Shown here one piece after another: positions 1 through 8,081 of a DNA stretch of 64,000 nucleotides. Both the position numbers and the translations under genes were made by a program. Where the stretch lies: positions 248,001-312,000 of the forward strand of contig CAWJEW010000007.1 in assembly GCA_963842065.1 (NCBI GenBank), given 5' to 3'. The stretch's first letter is position 1; each line of letters opens with the position of its first letter. Below the pieces are notes generated by a model that was not told the origin of the DNA, made no database searches, and saw only the letters and a program-made list of their open reading frames with translations. The stretch comes from CAITWD01 sp963842065 (GTDB lineage Bacteria; Actinomycetota; Thermoleophilia; Miltoncostaeales; Miltoncostaeaceae).

Positions 1-700
1 GACTCTCCGTCGATGCCGACGCTGACTGGGCCGTCTCACAGACCCTCTCGAGCCCGTCGAGGATCAGGTCGAGTCCGAATTCGTACTCGTCGCCGTAGTC
101 GTAGCCCGGCTGGAGGACGTGCTCGACGGCCAGCTCGATGAGGTGGGGGTACTCGTCAGCGGGAAGCTGCCGCAAGATCGTCTGTGCCACCTCGGTCGTC
201 TCCTCCGGGGTCTCGAACGGCAGGCTTGCCTCTTGCAGCGCAAAGCCATAGATATAGGCGTCGAGCACAGAGAGCGCGTGCGCGGCCATCTCGATCGAGA
301 AGCCGCCCTTTCGAAGGCTTCCGATGACGGCGTCGTGGTGTCGCAGCGTTGCGGGGCCGGGTGAGGTCCGGGACTCCATCAGACCGATCGCCCACCGGTG
401 GCGCGACAGCGCGTGGCGCGCTGAGACCGCCCGCTGACGCATCGCCGTTTTCCAGTCGGCTCCGCCCGAGGGCAGGTCGATCTCGCTGAAGACGAGGTCG
501 ACCATCCCGTCGAGGAGGTCGTCTTTGTTGGCCACGTGGTTATAGAGCGACATCGCCTCGACGCCGAGGGCTTCGCCGAGCTTGCGCATGCTGAGCGTCG
601 CGATCCCGTTCTCGTCGGCGAAGGCGACGCCCTGGCGCAGCACCCGTTCACGGCTCAGCGGGAGCCGCGGCTCCGTCGCAGGCTTGGTCGGCGGCACCAT
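1..700 (-). CDS. TetR-family transcriptional regulator (C-terminus beyond window)
   Basis: The reading frame is open from an ATG at 700 to the left edge, giving 233 codons, so the C-terminus is cut off by the window. Residues about 19-60 form a TetR helix-turn-helix (LRQGVAFADENG, then TLSMRKLGEALGV and LYNHVANKDDLLDG). The rest is all-helical and matches the TetR class C-terminal ligand domain (RHRWAIGLMESR, DAYIYGFALQEASLPFE). The ATG at 700 is preferred over one at 727 because AGGAGG sits 8 nt upstream of it. Two copies of a 13-bp palindrome lie 43-79 bp upstream, the usual arrangement for a self-regulating TetR repressor. The ligand is unknown. It probably controls itself and perhaps the rightward gene at 921. 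Confidence 0.9.
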   Translation of the reverse strand, partial: MVPPTKPATEPRLPLSRERVLRQGVAFADENGIATLSMRKLGEALGVEAMSLYNHVANKDDLLDGMVDLVFSEIDLPSGGADWKTAMRQRAVSARHALSRHRWAIGLMESRTSPGPATLRHHDAVIGSLRKGGFSIEMAAHALSVLDAYIYGFALQEASLPFETPEETTEVAQTILRQLPADEYPHLIELAVEHVLQPGYDYGDEYEFGLDLILDGLERVCETAQSASASTES

Positions 701-734
701 CTGCGTTCCCTCCTGTCGCTGGCTCATCGCCGGC

Positions 735-763
735 TTGACAACCTTACGACGTAAGCCTACTCT
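735..763 (+). promoter_or_regulatory. Sigma-70-like promoter overlapped by operators
   Basis: TTGACA at 735-740 is followed after 17 bp by TACTCT at 758-763. The first operator copy lies between the two hexamers and the second just after the -10, so a bound repressor would block the promoter. It points towards the DUF4389 gene at 921. Confidence 0.5.
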
Positions 764-779
764 CCACTTACGACGTAAG
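743..779. promoter_or_regulatory. Paired TetR-type operator
   Basis: The 13-bp palindrome CTTACGACGTAAG (6-bp arms, 1-nt centre) occurs at 743-755 and again, identically, at 767-779. The centres are 24 bp apart, a little over two helical turns. The pair lies directly upstream of the leftward TetR gene and overlaps the rightward promoter elements at 735-763. Binding by that TetR protein is inferred from position and symmetry. Confidence 0.75.
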
Positions 780-920
780 CCCATGATACCGGACGGGCCT
801 CGCGACAGCAGCGTTCGAGCCTGTCGTCTTGGTGACGGAGCATCGGAAGCTGCAGGGCATCTGTGCCCGCGCCGAGGCCCGCCGTCCCGTTCCCGAACCG
901 CCCGAAATGAAGGAGCAATC

Positions 921-1517
921 GTGTCGACGTCCGCCCCCTATCCAGTTCAGCTGGGATTCCACGCCGACCGTCACATCACCCGATGGCGCCCCTTGGTGCA
1001 GTGGCTGCTGGCCATCCCGCACCTGATGATCGCCTGGGCCCTCCGCTCCCTTCGGCAGGTCCTGACGCTGATCAGCTTCTTCACCGTGCTGTTCACCGAG
1101 CAGATACCGCGACCGCTCTTCGACGCCGTCGTCATGACCTACCGCTACGAGTGGCGGGCCATGAGCTACGCCTTCTTTATGCACGAGGACTACCCCCCGT
1201 TCGACTTCACGCTGTCCTCCGAAGATGATGGCGCGGAGCCCCACTCGGCACTCCGCCTGACCTATCCCGAGCACCTCGCGCGGTGGAAGCCGCTGTACAA
1301 GTGGTTCCTGGCCATTCCCCAGTACTTCGTGCTGGCCGGCCTAGCGATCGTGGCGGGCCTGGCTATCGTCGCCGGCCTGTTCGCCGTGGTCCTCACGGGG
1401 GAGTATCCGGACGGTATCCGGGACTTCCTGGTGAACGCCTACCGCTACGCGCTCCGGGTGGAGGCCTACGTCGGCTTCCTGACCGATCGCTACCCGCCCT
1501 TCAGCCTCTCCGCGTGA
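921..1517 (+). CDS. DUF4389 domain membrane protein
   Basis: This 198-residue protein starts at GTG 921, with AAGGAG 5 nt upstream. The frame is open further upstream, but that part has no family similarity. It has two similar halves, each with a tryptophan-rich amphipathic start (RWRPLVQWLLAIPHL; RWKPLYKWFLAIPQY), a hydrophobic segment and a motif of the type YRYEWR..Y..F..DYPPF or YRYALRVEAYVGFLTDRYPPF. This is the DUF4389 pattern. About three to four membrane segments are expected. The second hydrophobic segment contains a perfect tandem duplication of GLAIVA. The family function is not known. It lies next to a TetR operator pair, so it may be induced by the ligand of that regulator. Confidence 0.8.
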   Translation: MSTSAPYPVQLGFHADRHITRWRPLVQWLLAIPHLMIAWALRSLRQVLTLISFFTVLFTEQIPRPLFDAVVMTYRYEWRAMSYAFFMHEDYPPFDFTLSSEDDGAEPHSALRLTYPEHLARWKPLYKWFLAIPQYFVLAGLAIVAGLAIVAGLFAVVLTGEYPDGIRDFLVNAYRYALRVEAYVGFLTDRYPPFSLSA

Positions 1518-1649
1518 GGGGTCTGTTGGTGGCCGCTCGTGGGGCTCGCCTCACGAGCGGCCAGATTGGCGAAGACCAGGTGACGCGCCGTGGGGTCTGC
1601 CGGACCACCGACCACGTGCGATATCCGCCAACGACCGCTCGGAGAGACC

Positions 1650-2690
1650 ATGAAGGCAGTAACGCCTGACCAGCAGGCAGAACCGAGGCCCGCAGGCCCC
1701 GGCGTGCCGACGATGAAGGCGATCGTTCAGCAGGAATACGGCACCGCGCCCGAGGATGTGCTCCGACTCGCCGAGGTCGCCAGGCCCACGATCGCAGACG
1801 ACGAGCTCCTGGTGCGGGTGGTCGCGGCCAGCGTCGATCGAGGCACCTGGCACATGATGGCCGGCCTCCCGTACCCCATGCGCCTCGCCGGCTTCGGTCT
1901 CCGCCGGCCCAAGGCCACGAACCCGGGCCGAAGTGTGGCCGGCACGGTCTGGTCCGTCGGGAAGGATGTGACCGAGTTCAAACCGGGCGATGAGGTCTAC
2001 GGGACCTGCGATGGATCCTTCGCCGAGTACGCGCGCGCTCGCGCGGGACGGCTCGCACCCAAGCCCGCGAACCTGTCCTTCGAGCAGGCGGCGGCCGTCC
2101 CCGTCTCTGCGCTCACCGCGCTGCAGGCCGTGCGTGACCGCGCGCGGGTGCAGGCCGGGCAGACGGTGCTGATCATTGGCGCGTCGGGAGGCGTGGGCAC
2201 GTTCGCCGTCCAGATCGCCAAGGCCTTCGGCGCTGAGGTCACCGGCGTATGCAGTGCCGCCAAGACGGACCTGGTCCGCTCTATCGGATCGGACCACGTG
2301 ATCGACTACACGCGCGAGGACGTCACCGACGGCGAACACCACTATGACGTGATCCTCGACATCGCCGGCAACCGCCGGTTGTCACAGCTCCGTCGAGCGC
2401 TCACTCCTCGCGGAAGGCTTGTAATCGTCGGAGGCGAGTTTGATGGACGGTGGCGCTTCGGGCTCGGCCGCCTGCTTCTGGCGCCCCTGCTGTCCCTGCT
2501 GGTGAGCCAGAAGCTGGGCTCGTTCATCGCGTCCGAGAACTCCGAGGACCTGCGGGTCCTCCGGGATCTCATCGAGTCCGGGAAGGTCGCACCGGCCACC
2601 GATCGGGCGTACCCGCTCGGCGAGACCCCGGCGGCGATCCGTTACGTCCAAGAGGGGCGTGCCCGAGGGAAGGTCGTCATCACCATATGA
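1650..2690 (+). CDS. Zinc-independent MDR oxidoreductase (quinone-reductase-like)
   Basis: This 346-residue medium-chain dehydrogenase/reductase has an N-terminal GroES-like domain (MKAIVQ.EYG, VVAASVDRGTWHMM, PGRSVAGTVWSVG) and a Rossmann domain whose dinucleotide loop GASGGVGT lies near residues 177-184. The catalytic and structural zinc cysteines of alcohol dehydrogenases are absent. That places it with NAD(P)H:quinone/zeta-crystallin-like reductases, also called NAD(P)-dependent alcohol dehydrogenases. The start at ATG 1650 follows GGAGAGACC. An internal ATG at 1713 begins the family's usual N-terminus (MKAIVQ) but has no clear ribosome site, so the first 21 residues may be optional. The substrate is unknown. 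Confidence 0.85.
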   Translation: MKAVTPDQQAEPRPAGPGVPTMKAIVQQEYGTAPEDVLRLAEVARPTIADDELLVRVVAASVDRGTWHMMAGLPYPMRLAGFGLRRPKATNPGRSVAGTVWSVGKDVTEFKPGDEVYGTCDGSFAEYARARAGRLAPKPANLSFEQAAAVPVSALTALQAVRDRARVQAGQTVLIIGASGGVGTFAVQIAKAFGAEVTGVCSAAKTDLVRSIGSDHVIDYTREDVTDGEHHYDVILDIAGNRRLSQLRRALTPRGRLVIVGGEFDGRWRFGLGRLLLAPLLSLLVSQKLGSFIASENSEDLRVLRDLIESGKVAPATDRAYPLGETPAAIRYVQEGRARGKVVITI

Positions 2691-3177
2691 CGGGATGACT
2701 GCCATTCCCGGCCGCTCACCCGACTCCTGGGTCCGCCCCGCTGAGCCGACTTGATGGACGAGGGAAAACTTGCACAAAGGATCGGCGGACGCCGGCCACC
2801 GGCCGCTGAGACGGTATGGAACGCCTCGATCACGTACCGCGCTCGCGCGAGCTCTGACCGAGCGGGCGCGGTACGCCGTGCACAAACCCGATCCCACTGA
2901 GTTCCCACGTCGGGCGGGGAGCCGTGTCAGCGACGGGTACATCCGCTCCAGATCTCAGTGCTGACACCGTTTGCAAGAGGGGCCGTGCAGGGATCGAACC
3001 GACGACCTTGGGATGAAGAGTCTCGTTGAGGCCCTGTGTAGGGCGACCGAGCCGTCGCCGTGACTAGCGTTTGCAGGCAGTTCTTCGCAGGGCAACTGCG
3101 ACGATCGGTCCCCGCGATCGCTGACGACTTCCCGCCTTGGCCCCGCCGCCGCCCGGTCGGCGGTGCACCCCTGAGGC
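2691..3177. other. Intergenic region with tRNA-derived att remnant
   Basis: I find no convincing gene in these 487 bases. The right part (about 2818-3022) is a diverged copy of the sequence next to the tRNA-Lys gene at 9705-9777 and includes a 43-bp tRNA 3' fragment, listed separately. The remainder (3023-3177) has short frames with no recognisable protein. Confidence 0.6.
2818..3022 (-). repeat. Left copy of a ~205-bp duplication with tRNA-Lys 3' fragment (putative att site)
   Basis: Bases 2980-3022 match the 3' 43 nt of the tRNA-Lys gene (9706-9748), from the anticodon loop to the acceptor end, with three mismatches and in the same orientation. Further left, CAGATCTCAGTGCTGA at 2949-2964 is identical to 9673-9688, and 2818-2948 aligns colinearly with 9541-9672 at roughly two-thirds identity, with a length difference of only one base. 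The fragment has no 5' half and cannot be a functional tRNA. It is best read as the distal attachment site left by an element that integrated into the tRNA gene. Confidence 0.7.
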
Positions 3178-4215
3178 TCACGACACGGCCACAAGGACCT
3201 TGATCGCCCGTCGCTCATCCATGGCGGCGTAGCCAGCCGGGACTTCGTCGAGCGTCACGGTCAGGTCAAGCACCGGCGAAGGATCGATTCGTCCGGCGAG
3301 CACATCCTGCAGCAGTTCGGGGATGTAGGCACGGACCGGGGCGACGCCGCCACGGAAGGTGATGTTCCGGCTGTAGAGATCCATCAGGCCCACCGACTCC
3401 GCCGGAACCCCGACATGTCCGACCGTCCCGCCGGGCCGGCACACCGCGATCGCCGTTGCGGTCGCCTGAGCCGTACCGACGCACTCCAGCACGTGCGGCG
3501 CGCCGCCGTCGGTGAGCTCGCGGACGCGTGCGATGCCCTCCGCGCCGCGCTCGCGCACCTCGTCGGTCGCACCGAAGCGCCCCGCCACATCCAGCCGGGC
3601 ATCGTGACGCCCCATGACGATGATGCGCTCCGCCCCGAGGCGCGAAGCCGCAAGGATGCCGCAGAGGCCGACGGCACCGTCGCCGACCACCACCGCGGTC
3701 GCCCCCGGACCCACGCCCGCGCTCACCGCGGCGTGGTGGCCCGTGCCGCAGACGTCGGTGAGGGTCGCAAGCGCCGTCGCCAGGCGCGTGTCGGACAGGT
3801 CGACCTCGTCGGGCAGCTTGACCAGCGTCCCGTCGGCAAGCGGCGCCCGCACGGCTTCACCTTGGCCGCCGTCATTGGCCGAGCCCCAGTAGCCGCCCTG
3901 CACGCACGAGGTGTGCAGCCCGGCGCTGCAGTACTCGCAGACGCCATCCGAGAAGGCAAACGGGGCGATCACCCGGTCCCCCGGCTTGAGCGTCCGGACC
4001 TCCGCGCCCACGGCCTCGACAACGCCCATGAACTCGTGGCCCATCCGGCCGTGTTCGCCGTAGACCAGCAGCTCGCCGCGATACGGCCACAGATCGCTGC
4101 CGCAGATGGCGGCGTGCGTGACGCGTACCAGGGCGTCGGTGGGTTCGCGCAGGATGGGGTCAGGAACCTCTTCGACCCGCACATCGCGGGTGCCGTAGTA
4201 GACCGTTGCGCGCAA
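3178..4215 (-). CDS. Zinc-dependent alcohol dehydrogenase family protein
   Basis: This 345-residue MDR enzyme starts at TTG 4215, 6 nt after GAGGAGG. Catalytic zinc ligands are visible as C38 (AICGSD) and H60-E61 (GRMGHEFMG). The Rossmann loop is VVGDGAVG near residue 177. The structural-zinc loop reads C93-x2-C96 and C104, but the expected third cysteine, near position 99, is glycine, so this lobe probably lacks a full zinc site. Chemically it should interconvert alcohols and aldehydes or ketones with NAD(P). Close relatives are annotated as zinc-dependent or threonine-dehydrogenase-like. It is the leftmost gene inside the putative tRNA-bounded island and is transcribed away from the regulator at 4373-5266 only by a short gap. 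Confidence 0.88.
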   Translation of the reverse strand: MRATVYYGTRDVRVEEVPDPILREPTDALVRVTHAAICGSDLWPYRGELLVYGEHGRMGHEFMGVVEAVGAEVRTLKPGDRVIAPFAFSDGVCEYCSAGLHTSCVQGGYWGSANDGGQGEAVRAPLADGTLVKLPDEVDLSDTRLATALATLTDVCGTGHHAAVSAGVGPGATAVVVGDGAVGLCGILAASRLGAERIIVMGRHDARLDVAGRFGATDEVRERGAEGIARVRELTDGGAPHVLECVGTAQATATAIAVCRPGGTVGHVGVPAESVGLMDLYSRNITFRGGVAPVRAYIPELLQDVLAGRIDPSPVLDLTVTLDEVPAGYAAMDERRAIKVLVAVS

Positions 4216-4372
4216 GGGAAACCTCCTCGAGGGTCAATGTCGGTGGGTCGATGCGGACCCTGAGAGAGTCACCGGCGCAGGTGACGAGGGCGCTCGGGTG
4301 CCGCAAACGAAGCAGGAATCGGCTCGGCCATCCCGGTTGCCGGCCCACTGCCATTCGTTACGACAAGGCGAA

Positions 4373-5266
4373 TCAACGTCCGTCCGTGGCCCGTGCAGGA
4401 TGCGCCGCATCGAGCGTCGCCGCCCAGCTCGCGAGGAGGTTGAGCGAGTCCTCTGAGTTGGACCCGTGCTCTGCGGTGTAGACGAACATCGTCAGACCCG
4501 CGTCACCTGAGAGCTCCATCGTCTCGAACGTCAAGCTGAGGTCGCCGATGACGGGGTGGTGAAACTGCTTGGTGCCGCGGTCGTGAAAGCGGACATTGTG
4601 GGCGGCCCATCGTGTCCGGAATGCCTCACTCTGGGTCGACAGTTCTCCGACGAGATCTGACAGGTCACGGTCGTACGGATTGCGGCCGGCTTCGGATCGC
4701 AGAATCGCCACTGCGTCGTTTGCGACCCCGTCCCAGTCAACATAGAAGCTGGTAGCCCGTGGATCCAGGAAGAGGAACCGGGCCGTGTTCGCCGGGCGAA
4801 GCGGGCCAAGGCCCATCTCCGAGTAAAGGGCGTACCCGAGCCGGTTGGCGGCCAGAATGTCCATGCGTCCGTTTCGCACGAACGCGGGCGCACCGGTCAT
4901 CGCGTCGAGCACGCGCTGCACGCTCGGGCGGACCCGCTGCTTCACCGAACCGCGACGGCGCATCCCGGTCGGCGTCTGCGCTGCACGTGCGAGGTCGAAG
5001 AGGTGCGCCCGCTCGGCCTCGTCGAGCTGGAGCGCGCGGGCAAGCGCTGCCAGGACGACCTCGGATACCCCGTTCGCATTGCCGCGCTCGAGACGGACGT
5101 AGTAGTCGACGCTGAGCCCAGCAAGGAGCGCGACCTCCTCCCGGCGGAGTCCGGGAACGCGCCGAGTATCGCCGTAGGTGCGTAGATCCGCCTGCTCCGG
5201 CGTAATCCTGGCTCGCCGTGAGGTCAGAAACTCTCGGAACTCGCGCTTTGTGTCCACGTTGACCAC
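4373..5266 (-). CDS. XRE-family regulator with MmyB-like ligand domain
   Basis: This 297-residue protein has an N-terminal helix-turn-helix of the XRE type (residues about 10-75, with RRVPGLRREEVALLAGLSVDYY and LERGNA). A C-terminal MmyB-like PAS-related domain follows (residues about 105-280: DAMTGAPAFVRNGRMDILAANRLG, NTARFLFLDP, FHHPVIGDLSLTFETMEL). The combination is typical of actinobacterial regulators that sit beside and control short-chain dehydrogenase or aldo/keto reductase genes. The likely start is GTG 5266, with GGGAG 4 nt upstream; a second GTG lies three codons in. It is divergent from the cupin remnant, DUF2255 and aldo/keto reductase genes, which it probably regulates. Confidence 0.9.
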   Translation of the reverse strand: MVNVDTKREFREFLTSRRARITPEQADLRTYGDTRRVPGLRREEVALLAGLSVDYYVRLERGNANGVSEVVLAALARALQLDEAERAHLFDLARAAQTPTGMRRRGSVKQRVRPSVQRVLDAMTGAPAFVRNGRMDILAANRLGYALYSEMGLGPLRPANTARFLFLDPRATSFYVDWDGVANDAVAILRSEAGRNPYDRDLSDLVGELSTQSEAFRTRWAAHNVRFHDRGTKQFHHPVIGDLSLTFETMELSGDAGLTMFVYTAEHGSNSEDSLNLLASWAATLDAAHPARATDGR

Positions 5267-5382
5267 GTTACTCCCGCCGTTGATCAGGCTGGGAGGCCCT
5301 GTTAGTACCTGGATTAGCAGGGACTCTCAGGTTGGGGTGGTCCCCTGCTTAGGTGGGTGTACCGGCCTACCAGGAGAAGATC

Positions 5383-5538
5383 ATGCAGATCACCAAGAAT
5401 ACCGTCGACACCGGCATCGGGCCAAGCCAATGGTTCACCGGTGCGGTGTATATCGACACGGTCGCGACACCGGCAGGCCGATCGCGCTTGAGCGCGAGCA
5501 GCGTCCACTTCACGCCGGGGGCGCGACTCGTCAGGTAG
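5383..5538 (+). pseudogene. Truncated cupin-domain protein
   Basis: The 51-residue frame starts at ATG 5383 behind a good GGAGAAG site. Its sequence (MQITKNTVDTGIGPSQWFTGA.., then VHFTPGAR) matches the N-terminus of small cupins of the carboxymuconolactone/mandelonitrile-lyase-like group, which are normally about 130 residues long. The frame ends in LVR and a stop, right where the first metal-binding HxH strand should begin. The catalytic barrel is therefore missing, and the following 40 bases lead directly into the DUF2255 gene. This is most simply a deletion remnant. A functional micro-protein cannot be excluded but is unlikely. Confidence 0.75.
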
Positions 5539-5589
5539 ACCGCTCAGAGGAGATGCGCGACCGGCCGCATCAGTCATGACAGGAACGAG

Positions 5590-5985
5590 GTGACGTTGCC
5601 CGCTTGGAAGAGTGACGAGCTGAGCAGGATCGTAGATGCCGACGAGTTGCAGATCGCCACGGTGCGACCCGACGGCACGTTGCGTAGTCCTCTCACGATC
5701 TGGGTTGTCCGCTCGGGCGACGACCTCTATGTCCGATCCGTGAACGGGCGCTCCGCGACCTGGTTCCGTCGAGCCTTAGACCGCCACGAAGCGCGCATTC
5801 ACGCCGGCGGCCTCGACAAAGACGTTCGTCTCGTCGAGACGGACGACGACGCCGACGCGATCGATGCCGCCTACCGGACGAAGTACCGCCGATATGCCGC
5901 CAGCATCATCGATTCCATCGTCAGCCCGCAAACGGGGGCTGCGACGCTCAAACTGGTGCCGCGCACGACAGGTTCGGGCGCCTGA
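5590..5985 (+). CDS. DUF2255 family protein
   Basis: This 131-residue protein starts at GTG 5590 after AGGAACGAG. Its sequence (WKSDELSRIVDADELQIATVRPDGTLRSPLTIWVVRSGDDLYVRSVNG, then WFRRAL, and GLDKDVRLVETDDD..DAAYRTKYRRYAASIIDSIV) matches DUF2255. That family has a split-barrel, flavin-reductase-like fold and is often found next to aldo/keto reductases and short-chain dehydrogenases. No cofactor or substrate is established. It lies 11 nt upstream of the aldo/keto reductase and is probably co-transcribed with it under the MmyB-type regulator. Confidence 0.82.
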   Translation: MTLPAWKSDELSRIVDADELQIATVRPDGTLRSPLTIWVVRSGDDLYVRSVNGRSATWFRRALDRHEARIHAGGLDKDVRLVETDDDADAIDAAYRTKYRRYAASIIDSIVSPQTGAATLKLVPRTTGSGA

Positions 5986-5996
5986 AAGGAGACACA

Positions 5997-6986
5997 ATGC
6001 AGAAGCGAACGCTTGGAAACAGCGACCTCGAGGTCTCGGCGATCGGCCTCGGCTGCATGTCGATGAGCTATGGCTACGGTCCGCCTGGCGAGAAGCGTGA
6101 GATGATCGCACTGCTCCGGTCGGCAGTCGAACGCGGCGTCACGTTCTTTGACACCGCGCAGGCCTACGGCCCGTTTACGAACGAAGAACTGGTGGGCGAG
6201 GCTCTTGCCCCCTTCCGCGGTGAAGTCGTGATTGCGACCAAGTTCGGGTTCGAACTCGATTCCGGCTTCGGGAGCAGTACGCTCAACAGCCGCCCGGAGT
6301 ACATCAAGCATGTCGTCGAGGGCTCGCTCAAGCGGCTACAGGTCGACGCCATCGATCTCTTCTATCAGCACCGCGTCGACCCTGATGTTCCGATTGAAGA
6401 TGTGGCGGGAGCCGTCAAGGACCTGATTCAGGAAGGCAAGGTCAAGCACTTTGGGCTGTCTGAGCCGGGAGTGCAGACGGTTCGTCGCGCACACGCGGTC
6501 CAGCCGGTCACTGCAGTCCAGAGCGAGTACTCGCTGTGGTGGCGAAGGCCGGAGGAAGAACTGCTGCCAACACTCGAGGAACTTGGGATTGGCTTCGTTC
6601 CGTTTAGCCCTCTGGGCAAGGGCTTTCTGACTGGGAAGATCGACGAGAACACGCCGTTCGACGACGACGATTTCCGGAACGTTCTCCCTCGATTCGCGCG
6701 GGAGGCTCGGAAGGCGAACCGGGTCTTCGTGGATCTACTGGCAAGCGTCGCAGAGCGGAAGCGCGCGACGCTCGCTCAGATCGCGCTCGCGTGGCTACTT
6801 GCCCAGAAGCCATGGATTGTTCCGATCCCCGGCACTACCAAGCTGGAGCGTGTCGAGGAAAACATCGGTGCAGCCGTCGTCGAACTCACGTCCGACGATC
6901 TCCGAGAAATCGGCAGCGCCGCATCACAGATCACTCCGCAAGGAGCTCGGTACCCGGAGAGCCTGGAGCAACTGACCGGTCGCTGA
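5997..6986 (+). CDS. Aldo/keto reductase
   Basis: This 329-residue (beta/alpha)8 NADPH-dependent reductase shows the full AKR tetrad: D52 and Y57 (FFDTAQAYGPF), K82 (IATKFGF) and H125 (LFYQHRVDP). The NADP-binding end is PIPGTTKLERVEENIGA. The N-terminus MQKRTLGNSDLEVSAIGLGCMSMS is typical of the AKR13/YakC-like group. It starts at ATG 5997 after AAAGGAGACACA. The probable substrates are aldehydes or ketones, and nothing in the sequence fixes which. It forms a unit with the DUF2255 gene and is followed by a strong hairpin. Confidence 0.93.
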   Translation: MQKRTLGNSDLEVSAIGLGCMSMSYGYGPPGEKREMIALLRSAVERGVTFFDTAQAYGPFTNEELVGEALAPFRGEVVIATKFGFELDSGFGSSTLNSRPEYIKHVVEGSLKRLQVDAIDLFYQHRVDPDVPIEDVAGAVKDLIQEGKVKHFGLSEPGVQTVRRAHAVQPVTAVQSEYSLWWRRPEEELLPTLEELGIGFVPFSPLGKGFLTGKIDENTPFDDDDFRNVLPRFAREARKANRVFVDLLASVAERKRATLAQIALAWLLAQKPWIVPIPGTTKLERVEENIGAAVVELTSDDLREIGSAASQITPQGARYPESLEQLTGR

Positions 6987-7012
6987 CAGGCGCAGGGGGG
7001 GCCATACCGCCG

Positions 7013-7050
7013 GCCGCCGGAGCCGGACCCAAAGGTCCGGCTCCGGCGGC
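7013..7050 (+). terminator. Strong hairpin downstream of the aldo/keto reductase gene
   Basis: A perfect 17-bp GC-rich stem (7013-7029 with 7034-7050) closes on the 4-nt loop CAAA, 26 nt after the aldo/keto reductase stop codon. No U-tract follows, which is common for high-GC actinobacterial terminators. Confidence 0.75.
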
Positions 7051-7307
7051 GGGGATGATCGCGAAACCGTCCTGCGGAGCAGCGAGCCGAACCTTCGACC
7101 TTCACCTCGACTTCCAAGAATCGCGTCCGTTCAGGCTGCGGGTTTGTCAACGCCGGTCGAAAACTAGGCCAATTCCGCCGGTTGAAAACTAGGCCACCCG
7201 AGGGTTCGCGGTGAACGCGCCGATTCAGCGAGCGCGAGCCCAAGGCAAGCGTGAGCGAATCGGCGCGTGGCGGGACGTCGTCGTGGGGTGGGGGGTCCGA
7301 GAGCCGG

Positions 7308-8081
7308 TCAGGCCAGTTCGGCCGGATCGTGTCCCGCGCGCGGCGGGATCCCCTTGCCGCGCAGCCGGTAGCTGTCGCCCTTGAGCGGGATGATCTCGGC
7401 GTGGTGTACCAGGCGGTCGATCATCGCCGTGGCCGTGACCTCGTCGCCGAAGATCTCGCCCCAGGCGGAAAACGGCTTGTTACTGGTCACGATCACCGAG
7501 GCCCGCTCGTAGCGGGCCGAGATGAGCGAGAACATCAGGTTGGCGGCCTCAGGGTCAAAGGGGATGTAGCCGACCTCATCGACGACGACGAGCGGGATGT
7601 ACGACAGGCGCCGCAGCTCTGCGGCAAGTTCGCCGGCACGCTTGGCCTCCGAGAGCCGGGCCACCCACTCGGTGGCCGTGGCAAAGGCCACCCGGTGCCC
7701 GGAGGTGCAGGCACGGATCGAGATCGCGATCGCCAGATGGGTCTTGCCGGTGCCCGGGGGCCCCAAGAGCACGACGTTCTCTTTGCCGTGCAGGAAGTCC
7801 AGTTGCCCCAGGTGCTCGACGATCGTGCGCTTGACGCTTCGCTGGAAGGCAAAGTCGAACTCCTCGAGGGTCTTTCGGGCCGGGAACCGAGCGGTCTTGA
7901 TCCGGGCCTCGCCGCCGTGGGACTCCCTGGCGGCCACCTCCGTGCCCAGCAGCACCTCGGCAAAGCGCTCGTAGCTCCAGGACTCCTGGCGCGCCCGCTC
8001 GGCCAGCGCGGCAAGAGCCCGCGCCGCTGCGGGGGCTTTGAGCACCCGGAACAGGTGTGCCAGCTCCGACGCGCTCGTCAT
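7308..8081 (-). CDS. istB: IS21 helper ATPase IstB
   Basis: This 257-residue AAA+ ATPase is related to DnaC. Walker A is GPPGTGKTH at residues about 107-115 and Walker B is LVVVDEVGY near 165. The sensor-1-like segment SVIVTSNKPFSAW and the end RLVHHAEIIPLKGDSYRLRGKG are characteristic of IstB. It assists the transposase in strand transfer and target choice. The start codon overlaps the istA stop by 4 nt (ATGA), so the two are translationally coupled. Length is normal for the family. Confidence 0.95.
   Translation of the reverse strand: MTSASELAHLFRVLKAPAAARALAALAERARQESWSYERFAEVLLGTEVAARESHGGEARIKTARFPARKTLEEFDFAFQRSVKRTIVEHLGQLDFLHGKENVVLLGPPGTGKTHLAIAISIRACTSGHRVAFATATEWVARLSEAKRAGELAAELRRLSYIPLVVVDEVGYIPFDPEAANLMFSLISARYERASVIVTSNKPFSAWGEIFGDEVTATAMIDRLVHHAEIIPLKGDSYRLRGKGIPPRAGHDPAELA

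Noticed and set aside
2980..3022. A second tRNA-Lys gene
   Set aside because: Only the 3' half is present, with a changed T-stem base and no D-arm or 5' acceptor strand.
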